Of a stretch of DNA of 64,000 bases, positions 55,871 through 64,000 are shown in pieces (position 1 is the stretch's first letter; every line of letters begins with the position of its first letter). The translations under genes and the position numbers were made by a program. Origin of the DNA: Isochrysis galbana (taxonomy: Eukaryota; Haptophyta; Isochrysidales; Isochrysidaceae); contig CM030936.1 of NCBI GenBank assembly GCA_018136815.1, positions 4,674,707 through 4,738,706 on the forward strand. Direction: 5' to 3'. The notes beneath the pieces are model-generated. The model was not told the DNA's origin. It did no database searches and was given only the letters and a program-made list of their open reading frames with translations.

Positions 55871-57012
55871 GTTTGTGGCTACGGAGAAGGCGACGTAGTG
55901 GCAGCGGTTGGTACGTGGAGCCTGGAGGTTTCGGGCCGTGTTGGATGAGCGCTTTCGTCCTGATATCCGCGGGCTTCTTGCGCGTGGCACTGCTACCTAG
56001 CTTTGAATGGCTTTCGGTTGCTCATCGATTCGGTTTGCTCTGTTGTAACAATTGCCACATCTAAGAGAGCGGGCGAGAGCATAGGGAGCACATGAGGTGC
56101 TGTCATAATTTGGCAGCCGCCCTCACAAAACACGAGCGCGTTGTAGCGAGCGGCGGCTCGGCTCGCGTCCGAGCGCGGGAGGGCGTCAGTGGCTACAAAC
56201 ACACCGCAGTGCACAGTGGCCACACAACGGGGTTCGGGCAAGCTGGAGTGGAAGGGGCGCCATCCGGCCGAGGGTGCAGGCGAACGGTTTTCTGCGCGTT
56301 CGCGTTTGTACTTGCGGACGTGTTTTTCTGGCTATCAAAATCTGCCAACTTATTAATTCGTGCGGGGTTTTTTCGCGCCTCCACTTCCCTGGTCCCTGGG
56401 CGTGGTCTGCCATGTGCCACGGCCGCGTGCGCAGGGCACCATTTTTGCGTAGCACTAGGCCTCTGCTTGCAGCACCTCGAGAAACCTATCCATAGTCCAT
56501 AGCCTGGCATGTGCGCACAACGCGAGTGCGCGCCGAGCTGCGGCCGCTCGGCGGCGCCGCTCGGCGACTTTATTTTTGGGCCATTATGCATGTAAATTGT
56601 AAACGACCACACAACTCCTGACTCGAGCAAAAGCGGCATACGCACGAGCTATGGAGGATGGAGGGCCGCAGCAGCCGCGTATACGCATACGGACACAGCT
56701 AGCACATCGTATGAACACGCCCAAGGCCGAAAGGACCGTGCCGGCAAAATCGCTTTTCGACAAATCAACAACATCTTTCATCTGGGCTCGTCGGTCATTA
56801 TGAACACCATCTCGGGCATAGCTTCAGGTGCAGGAAGAATGGCTCGCTTTTCATGTGTCTAGCTACAGTCTGGCCTCGCGCCGATAAGGAGCAAGCTTCC
56901 TCGTACATTTTCGAGCCGTGATCATGAAAGCGTCCGGATCGTGTGCGGATAGCTGAGTACCCCAACAAAGGCCTGAACTCACGCGTGGCGCTAAGCACAA
57001 AAGGAACGGCCA
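55871..57012. other. Intergenic, no gene recognised
   Basis: Convergent 3' flanks of the EF-hand and IQ genes plus mixed sequence; nothing identified. Confidence 0.5.
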
Positions 57013-58038
57013 TCAGTTGTACGTTGTGGGCTCTGGCCAGGATGCCCTATCATCGTGGGTGTCGTACATCTGGACAACGCACAGTTGCCCGTCTTCAGCC
57101 ACACAATCCCGCCAGGTGAGCCGTTGTGTGCGCAAGGGCACGAGCTGACTGCGGCAAGCTTTCTGACGTGCTGCGCGCTCCGGTACGGGACGGCTTCGCC
57201 CCTTCTTCCCACGAAATGCTGACTGAATGCGGGTCGCCGCACCAACCCACTCGAGGAACATGCTCACCTCTCCGTGATCAGCGAGCCATTGCAAGCGGCG
57301 GATGCGCGCAGTGCGTGCTCGCACGTATCGGCAGATGCGACGATGCTGCCTTCCCCGCCACGCTGCCTGAAGTCGTGTCGCCTCATAGTCCCAAAACATG
57401 CGAGTGCGGATCTCGTACGCGTGCTCTGCAAAGGGCTGTACGGGCGCAACGGGCTGCCTGTCCGGGTTGCCCACATGCAGCTGCACAGTGCTCAACAGGT
57501 CGCTCTGAGATGATGTAAGGAGGCCACCTGCGCTCCGGCTACGAACTGGCGACCTGCGTTGCTGTGCCCCAACAAGGGGCGAGGCGCGACTTTGCTTCGC
57601 CGAGCCGAATGGTCGGTGAAGTTCGTCGGCCGAGGCAGAGCGCCGCATCGCCGACGTGCCCAATGCGTACGGCGATGTTGGCCTTTTTGTCAGGCCGGCG
57701 CTAGCGCGGTTGCCGAGCGGGGAGCTGAACCTGTTGTGTACCGCCTGAGCAGCAAGTGCGAGGATTGACTGTGCCTCGGCTTGCGATTTGGAGGTGAGAA
57801 GGTCGACGAATGCGAGAAATGTGGCCGTCTCACCGCTCGCCGCCTGCGCAGCAAGCACCGCGCTTCGGGGGCCGGCGCGCGTCCCACTGCTGCGCGGCCG
57901 GCTGCGGTGCACCTTGGCCTGCGCCCGCTCTTGCGAGCGCGCAAAACCGTTGGTCGAGTCGACGCATGGGCCAGCTCCGTGGCTGACGTCTGCGGAGGAT
58001 GGGCGGACGTACATCATCTCTCTCCCTGCGGTGAGCAT
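57013..58038 (-). CDS. IQ-motif protein, probable calmodulin binder
   Basis: An intronless 341-aa frame. Two IQ-type motifs are visible: EATRLQAAWRGRQHRRICR (219-237) and AATRIQSAFRGKKGRSR (267-283), both fitting [ILV]QxxxRGxxx[RK] and expected to bind calmodulin or myosin-light-chain-like proteins. The first 200 residues are Ser/Arg/Ala-rich and likely disordered (RRSASADELHRPF). The C-terminal end (LTWRDCVAEDGQLCVVQMYD) is more ordered and unrecognised. The chosen ATG is the first in frame after low-complexity GA/CT sequence; the Met at residue 8 is a possible alternative. No motor, GAP or kinase domain. Together with the EF-hand gene next door it hints at calcium signalling, but no operon-like link exists. 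Confidence 0.7.
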   Translation of the reverse strand: MLTAGREMMYVRPSSADVSHGAGPCVDSTNGFARSQERAQAKVHRSRPRSSGTRAGPRSAVLAAQAASGETATFLAFVDLLTSKSQAEAQSILALAAQAVHNRFSSPLGNRASAGLTKRPTSPYALGTSAMRRSASADELHRPFGSAKQSRASPLVGAQQRRSPVRSRSAGGLLTSSQSDLLSTVQLHVGNPDRQPVAPVQPFAEHAYEIRTRMFWDYEATRLQAAWRGRQHRRICRYVRARTARIRRLQWLADHGEVSMFLEWVGAATRIQSAFRGKKGRSRPVPERAARQKACRSQLVPLRTQRLTWRDCVAEDGQLCVVQMYDTHDDRASWPEPTTYN

Positions 58039-58629
58039 GGAGGCGTACCACGGAGGGCGGCAGAACGAGAGGAAGAGGGAGAGGGAGGTGGGGCTGAGGC
58101 GAGAGGCGGAGAGGAGTAGGAGGAGAGGGGGGGCGGGGGTTGGGGGGGGTGGGGGGTGGGGGCGGACGGGGGGGCGCCGTGGGAGAGAAGGGTGAGAGGA
58201 GGGGGAGGGAGGGAGGGAGAGGGGAGGGAGGGAGGAGGGAGAGAGGGAGAGGAGAGAGGGAGAGCGGTGCCGATCGATCCCTCTGCCTGTCGCTTCTTAG
58301 TGTTTCCGTTACGAGAGAGAGGGAGAGAAGAGAGAGCAAGAGAGAGAGGGAGAGAGAGAGGGAGGGAGGGAGGGGAGAACTCTGGTTTCTAAGGTGCCCC
58401 GTCTCTCTTCTTCTTTGGGAAACCCTGTGCCCCCACCAGGAGGGGAGGAGGTGGACGACGTCTCTCTCTCTCTCTCTCTTCCCTCTCTCCTGCCCTTCTC
58501 TTCCTGCTTCTTCCCTTCCCCCCCACAATATATTTCCTGTTTATAGACTATACTGAAGGCTATTTATTGAGAAAAAGGAGACAGAGAGAGAGAGAGGGAG
58601 AGAGAGAGAGAGAGAGGGAAACAAACTCA

Positions 58630-58682
<53 letters not shown>

Positions 58683-58690
58683 TTCCCTTT
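58039..58690. repeat. GA/CT low-complexity tract upstream of the IQ gene
   Basis: G-rich and GA-rich DNA (CT-rich in IQ gene sense), with a CT block at 58460-58490 and (GA)n at 58580-58685. Confidence 0.9.
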
Positions 58691-59196
58691 AGACTACACG
58701 AGGGAAGCAAAACGTCTCTGAGGCTGAAGCAGGCCAACGCCCGCCGAGAGGAAGGGAGTATATAGACTTTACTTCTACCGTCGCGCGATTGGTCGAGATG
58801 GCCATATCTCCGCCCCCTCCTCTCCTCCTCCTCCCCAACTTCCTCCTCTCCCTCTCACCTATCACCTAGAGGGGGTTCTACTAACTACTAAGCCCGTGAA
58901 TACATAGGTTTGGTCTGGAGCTAACGTGTTTGAAGTAGATCGTGCTTTTCGGCGATCTTGATACATAGAGATAGTGCCGCTTCGCAACCTGTTGTCAGTG
59001 TCACGTGTTATCTCTATTCAAGGGTTTTAGCATGGTTCAAAGTTGAAGAACGGAAAACGGCCGAGAGAGGGATTCAGGAGGGAGTTCTAAGAAGTAAGGC
59101 ATGGAACATGTTTGTAAGATACCTAGATATCTACTATATAGTCTCGCATTTTCACTATCTACATGTACCTAGATGGCAGCCGGACACTATCTACAT
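58691..59196. other. Intergenic flank of the hAT element
   Basis: No gene. The last 90 bp hold two copies of CTATCTACATGTACCTAG (near 59155 and 59188), a small tandem repeat into which the hAT element inserted. Similar CTATCTA/CTAGATGG units recur at 63255-63385. Confidence 0.6.
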
Positions 59197-59455
59197 GTAC
59201 CTAGCAGGGTTGGGGTAACAGTACTATTATAAGCTCTCAGTATCAGTAACAGCTCCAAAATGTCAAACCACTGATATCAGCTGTCAGCTACTGGACTACC
59301 ATTAAAGAACCTGATCTACTAATATAATACTCTTTTACGGTTAGAATCGTCACGCGCGAAGGCGAAGAAGGACCCTTGGCGGCTTGGCGGTTGTGCTACG
59401 CGCCACCCCCTCCCTCCCTCGCCCTTTCCCTCTCTGCCCCCCTGCCAACTGAGTG

Positions 59456-61549
59456 ATGCTGGCGTCGAGGGAGGACAACGCTCTCGTGGAGAGAGACAGG
59501 GGCACCGAGCTCGGTGCTCGTGCATGGGGTCGTGGCCCCATCGCTAAGCTCCAGGGCACGCAGCTTGAGTGGTCGACGGTGATGGAGGCCGCAGGCAGAG
59601 CAAGGGACATCAAGAAGAAGCAGTGCCTCTTTTGTGGCCTGCACTTCACGGGTGGCCCGAGCCAAATTCGGTGCCACCTTGATGCCTCGCTCACGCCACG
59701 CTCGATTCGCGCGTGCCAGCCGTCCGCGGAATGGCAGGATCGCCATGCGGCAGTGGTGAGCGAGCTGCGGCAACGCATGGGCATTGCATTTGAGGCGAAG
59801 GAGGTAGCAGACAAGCAAGAGAAGGACAAGATGGAGCGTAGGATGGAGACTGCCGCCAAGCACTTTGGCATCGTCGCGCCGGACGAGGTTGCGCAGGCAT
59901 GGCTCAAGGTCGTCATCCAGCGTGCCCTCCCTCTCGATCTGTTCGACGATGCAGCCTTCCGGGCGGCCATCATTGCCACCGCAAAATGCGGTAAGCAAAT
60001 GTACCCAACTGTGGGTAAGGCTGCGCTCCCGGGGCGCTGGAAGATGACAAATAAAATCTTACCGGCCTTCGATACCAAGCTTGACGGCAGGGTCAGGGGA
60101 AAGGTCATGGGGCTGGCGAAGTTGACGGGCATCGTGCTGCAATCGGATGGGTGGACGAGCGTTCAGAGCCGCCCCATTGTGAATGCGATTGCCAGTCTCC
60201 CCGCAGGCTCATACTTTCTCGAGGCGATCGACACATCCGGCGAAACGAAGGACGCAACGTTCATCGCAAACTTTATTCTGAAGCACATCAATGCTCTTGG
60301 CCCTGAAATGATTGTTGGTGTGTGTATGGATGGGGCGTGCACTGCGTCGTTTCCGATGATCCAAGCCAAAGCTCCACATGTATTCACATATATTTGTCCT
60401 GCACACACTGTGGACAATTTCATTAAGAATGTTTGTTCTGATAAGGCAACCGTTCGTATGAAGGGCGTGGACCGTGAGTTTGATTGGGGAGAAGATGGAT
60501 TCGCCAAGTGCATCGACAAGGTGTGGGACGTCGTCAAGTTCGTCATCTACCATCAAAAAGTGCTAGCGAGGTACAGGTCCTTGGCTGATGGAGTGCCGGT
60601 AGACAAGCGTCCAAAGGGAGGCACTGAACTTGTACGCTATTGTGAAACACGATTCGCGTCAAAGCTGCTGATGTTGATTCGTTACCGGAATGTGCTCTCT
60701 ATCTTGGATCGGCTCTTTATCGACGATGAATTCGAGAGGTGGATGTCAAAACAGAATCGCGAGACCAAGGAAAAAGGAGCTGAAGCAAAGAGGACAATCA
60801 GAAACGAGAACCTTGCCGACACGGTTAAGGTGTGCATTCGCGTTTTGGAACCAGCACTTGTTTTGCTCAGGATGCTAGATGGTAAGGCTGGTGCTGCGCT
60901 CGGTAAGGTGTACGGATACATGTTGCAGCTCGACTACCATTACAGCCATCCAATCGAGGGTCTGCATGAAAGAATCCGTCACAAGATACACGCCATCTTC
61001 ATGGCTAGATGGGAATACTTTCACGTGGATGTTATGACGGCTGCTTATCGTTTCGAACCCGAGTATTGTCGGCGTGACTTCAGCTCGGATGAGGAGGCGC
61101 AGGTGCGCTCGATATTGCGCCAGATGGCGACCACAGAGCATCCATACACAGCGCTCATTGCTGAGAAGGAGGACTTTGAGGAGGCACTCCTTTGTGGATC
61201 CCACGATTTGACGGATGAATATGCGTTTTCGCAGCAAGCGCGGTCGATGGCATCATACAAGTGGGCGAAGGTGTACCTTCAGCCTTGGAAGAACCTGTGC
61301 TGGGCAGTCGTACGCTTGCTCTCGATGCAATGCTCTGCGTCTGGGTGTGAGCACGCTTGGTCCATCGAAGGATAGATTCATTCTAAGAAGCGCAACCGCC
61401 TTGGGCAGAAGACTGTCGATCGGCTAGTTCGATCTCACACAAATTTATCGTTGGAGGCTCGTCTTGAGGAGTGGGAGGCTACGGTATTGCCTTGGGAGTT
61501 GGAGATGGTTCCCGATGAACCGGAGTCGAGCGGCAGTGATAGTGAGTAG
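59456..61549 (+). pseudogene. hAT transposase, one premature stop
   Basis: The enzyme would excise and reinsert the surrounding element. The frame from the ATG at 59456 has a BED-type zinc finger (CLFCGLHFTGGPSQIRCHLD, with a later Cys). It then has the DUF659-like catalytic region (LQSDGWTSVQSRPIVNAIAS, DATFIANFILKH, GVCMDGACTASF, HVFTYICPAHTVDNFIKNV), and the C-terminal dimerisation region (CSASGCEHAWSIEG). A TAG at 61373-61375 interrupts it. The same frame continues immediately with IHSKKRNRLGQKTVDRLV, the expected hAT C-terminus, to a second stop at 61547-61549. Without the TAG it would be about 697 aa, the usual hAT length. The TAG could be a recent inactivating mutation, a sequencing error or stop read-through. 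Confidence 0.9.
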
Positions 61550-61755
61550 TGAGGGATCAATCAGGTGATGAAAATGGGTGTGGGTAGTAGGGGGTGTGGG
61601 GTGTGTCAGGGTGAGAGTGAGAGCCTGTCTGCACTCTCTATCAATCAACTATCGTCATCGATCCCCTGATTCATAGATATCCATCATAGACTTGTATATC
61701 GAGATCCGTCTACTCCTATCCCTATCCTGCGCTCAGCGCTCAATCAACTACCATA

Positions 61756-62225
61756 GGAGAGGGAGAGGGAGAGGGAGAGGGAGAGGGAGAGGGAGAGGGA
61801 GAGGGAGAGGGAGAGGGAGAGGGAGAGGGAGAGGGAGAGGGAGAGGGAGAGGGAGAGGGAGAGGGAGAGGGAGAGGGAGAGGGAGAGGGAGAGGGAGAGG
61901 GAGAGGGAGAGGAGAGAGGGAGAGGAGAGAGGAGAGAGGAGAGAGGAGAGAGGAGAGAGGAGAGAGGAGAGAGGAGAGGAGAGAGGAGAGAGGAGAGAGG
62001 AGAGAGGAGAGAGGAGAGAGGAGAGAGGAGAGAGGAGAGAGGAGAGAGGAGAGAGGAGAGAGGAGAGAGGAGAGAGGAGAGAGGAGAGAGGAGAGAGGAG
62101 AGAGGAGAGAGGAGAGAGGAGAGAGGAGAGAGGAGAGAGGAGAGGAGGAGAGGAGAGAGGAGAGAGGAGAGAGGAGAGAGGAGAGAGGAGAGAGGAGAGA
62201 GGAGAGAGGAGAGAGGAGAGAGGAG
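61756..62225. repeat. Purine minisatellite inside the hAT element
   Basis: A 6-bp GGAGAG array (about 61756-61915) passes into a 7-bp GAGAGGA array (about 61915-62225) with one small disruption near 62140. It lies between the transposase stop and the right terminal repeat, so it would be mobilised with the element. Confidence 0.95.
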
Positions 62226-62595
62226 ACAGAGATCGAGATAGAGTGTGGAGCGAGCGCGCGCGCAATAGAGCTAAGGCTAAGGAGTTTTGTTTTAGTCCGG
62301 GCACTCTCATACTCTCATGAGAGCTGATATGAGTACTGATATTAGTAATAGCTCCAAAACCTTGAGAGCTGATAAGCTGTTACCCCAACCCTGGTACCTA
62401 GATGGCAATTTCCACTTGGCTCAATAACACCCAGATATTAGATATTAGGCACGAGGAGCGCGCGCGGGGGCGCGGTGCGGAACGACGGACCACGGAACAG
62501 CGAGCACAGGGAGACCAGCCCAAGGAGGACAGATGACGAGTGCACCTACGCGCCATCTCTCTCACACTCACACACTCACTACACACTCACACTAT

Positions 62596-62865
62596 TCATA
62601 ATTGATAATTGGCTGCAGCAAGCAGAGCATGCTCCAGGTCCAGGGTTTCGTCGACGTCGACTTGCGAGGCCTTCAGGTCATCGTGAAGTTTGCCTGCCTT
62701 GGAGGACATGCGCTCTGCGCCCGCCGAGCTAGAGCTAGCCGGCCGTCCGAGGTACTGCCGCGCCATCTTGGCTAGCGTTGGCAAGCCCTCAGGCCGGCCG
62801 ATGGTCACATCCGCTGGCGAGTGGTGATGTGGTGATCGCGGGCGCTCTCCACCACGCCTGAACAC
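62596..62865 (-). pseudogene. Second hAT transposase, C-terminal dimerisation fragment
   Basis: The minus-strand frame contains LAKMARQYLGRPASSSSAGAERMSSKAGKL, the hAT dimerisation signature (La..yL.iPaSSa.sERvFS.aG), followed by a helical tail. It has no homologous catalytic domain nearby and differs in sequence from the element at 59205-62393, so it is a relic of another hAT lineage. Confidence 0.8.
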
Positions 62866-62940
62866 ATCCAGGTCTCCAGGTCCAAGTTGCTATCTTCTAT
62901 CTTGCGGTACGGCTGCTGCATGGCGGCCGACATTCGGTTG

Positions 62941-63127
62941 CCTAGATGTGAAACACAGCCAAACTTAGAAATAAAACAGCAAAAACAGTATTTTTTTGCC
63001 GTCGAAAAAAAACAGTGTAAAAACAGATGTGATGTGCGGGGTAGGGGGGCCGCCCGAAATAAATCAGCGAAAAACATATGTTTTGGGCCTCCGAAAAAAA
63101 ACACTGTTCCTGTGTTTCACATGTAGG
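62941..63127. mobile_element. 187-bp hAT-like MITE with 8-bp TSD
   Basis: Left end CCTAGATGTGAAACACAG and right end CTGTGTTTCACATGTAGG are inverted repeats with one mismatch over 18 bp. The 8-bp direct repeat TTCGGTTG flanks the element (62933-62940 and 63128-63135). The interior is AT-rich with AAACAGT repeats and no coding content. Related ends occur near 38966. Confidence 0.85.
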
Positions 63128-63135
63128 TTCGGTTG

Positions 63136-64000
63136 ACTCGGGGGGGGGCGGGGGGGGGGGGGGGGGGGGTCGCGGCGGGGGCGGGGGCGGGGGGCGGGAG
63201 GCGCAACGACCGTATAAGTCCGGTGCATACTACAAACATATCGATATCGAGAAGATATCTAGGTATCTAGACTATCTAGGTATCTAGCGGCCAAAACCAC
63301 CATCTAGATGAATCTAGATGGCTGTGGAGCACTATCTACTGTATCTAGATGCCTGAAAATGACTATCTACTTGCATCTAGATGGTGCTGGTGGGGGTGGG
63401 GGGGTGTTTAGGCCCAGGTCAGGATTTCGGAAATTTTTTTCAAAATTTGGGGGTGGGTTTACTCACAGATTTCGGGGCGAAATTTCGCAAAATTTGGGGG
63501 GCTCCTGCAGCGCCCTCGCAAAATTTGGGGGTTCCTGGAGCCCCCCCCCCCCCCCCCCCCATCACTCCCATCACCCCATCCCCCATATCCATATCCTAAC
63601 TTAGGGGAAGGGGGGCTCCTATACCCAGGGAGAAGGGCGGGGGCGGGGGGGGGGGGTAGTAAGTAGTAAGGGCGGGAGGCGGGAGAGAGAGGGGAGAGGG
63701 TAGGGTAGTAAGAGTAAAGAAAGGGCGGGATAGGGGGGGTAAGAAAGGGCGGGAGAGGAGGGGTAGTAAAGGCGGGAGAGGGGGGGGGGAGCCGCGGGGG
63801 CGGCGGAGAGAAGAGAGCGAGAGAGCGCGAGCGCGATCCGCAGACCGCAGACCGCAGACCATCATGTTTGGAGATGGACAAATGAGTGCCTTGGCCGATC
63901 AGATTCAATGTGGGTTGATGTTGCGGTATAATCACACCCCGGTGACCTTGAGTAAGGAGTGAGTAATACGTTAGTAGAGTACGTGTGTGATGTGTGTCAT
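63136..64000. other. Right edge, repeats and homopolymers, no gene recognised
   Basis: G run at 63139-63170, then CTATCTA/CTAGATGG tandem units (63250-63385), then AAATTTGGGGG repeats with poly-C (63480-63560), then GGCGGGAGA-type repeats to about 63800. No conserved coding seen. Confidence 0.6.

Larger units (their letters stand above)
59205..62393 (+). mobile_element. hAT DNA transposon with perfect TIRs and 8-bp TSD
   Basis: The left terminal repeat CAGGGTTGGGGTAACAG (59205-59221) is exactly repeated inverted at 62377-62393. The flanks carry the 8-bp direct duplication GTACCTAG (59197-59204 and 62394-62401). CAGGG ends and 8-bp duplications are diagnostic of the hAT superfamily. Subterminal sequences also pair (AGCTCTCA... 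and ...TGAGAGCT, CAGCTCCAAAA and CTCCAAAA motifs). The 3189-bp element carries a transposase gene and a purine minisatellite. The intact ends and single lesion imply a young copy. Confidence 0.95.

Overview
The window is nuclear DNA of a eukaryote. About a dozen conserved genes carry GT-AG introns (roughly 90-330 bp) or none. They sit far apart, on both strands, among simple repeats and transposable elements. GC content, codon use and domain content suggest a free-living microbial eukaryote, plausibly an alga (haptophyte, stramenopile or similar). I cannot name the taxon. A Zn2Cys6 regulator outside an obviously fungal context and a Ca-binding protein with an OmpA-like domain fit that idea but do not prove it. 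I saw no rRNA, tRNA, CRISPR array, operon or bacterial signal.

Genes in order: cyclin C (302-1506, -); casein kinase 2 alpha (3461-4836, -); a fragment resembling a piggyBac C-terminus (5917-6396, +); a three-exon single-span membrane protein (7818-8379, +); a GATA-type regulator (12956-14794, +); a DEAD-box RNA helicase (16532-18193, +); a four-exon MFSD5-type transporter (22029-24091, -); an F-box/LRR protein (29577-32195, +); a single-PAS protein (35488-36544, -); a DPY-30/RIIa-like plus NTF2-like protein (42819-43922, +); a Zn2Cys6 zinc-cluster protein (46508-47350, +); a large EF-hand/OmpA-like protein (51590-55870, +); and an IQ-motif protein (57013-58038, -). I rebuilt the introns by hand from splice sites, reading phase and domain continuity. 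The genes do not form a pathway. Most are regulators: Mediator kinase-module cyclin, CK2, two transcription factors, F-box, PAS and Ca/calmodulin-type proteins.

Between the genes lie several element families. (1) A hAT DNA transposon at 59205-62393 has perfect 17-bp terminal inverted repeats, an 8-bp target duplication and a transposase frame broken by one stop codon. (2) A 187-bp hAT-like MITE with an 8-bp duplication lies at 62941-63127, and a separate hAT transposase tail at 62596-62865. (3) Several broken copies of a non-LTR retrotransposon share a hairpin leader before ATGGAGC. (4) A roughly 925-bp SINE-like retroposon has two nearly identical copies (39050-39974 and 48587-49516) with 18- and 17-bp target duplications. 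One of them sits inside a non-LTR copy. (5) There is a Ty3/gypsy RNase H remnant and other foldback or MITE-like units. (6) A 0.9-kb array at 25918-26853 is built from alternating inverted arms whose loop modules point in different directions.

Nearly every conserved gene has a long (CT)n/(GA)n tract just upstream of its start codon. This recurring architecture is the strongest global signal in the window. The array at 26 kb and the SINE-like family are the best candidates for undescribed structures.
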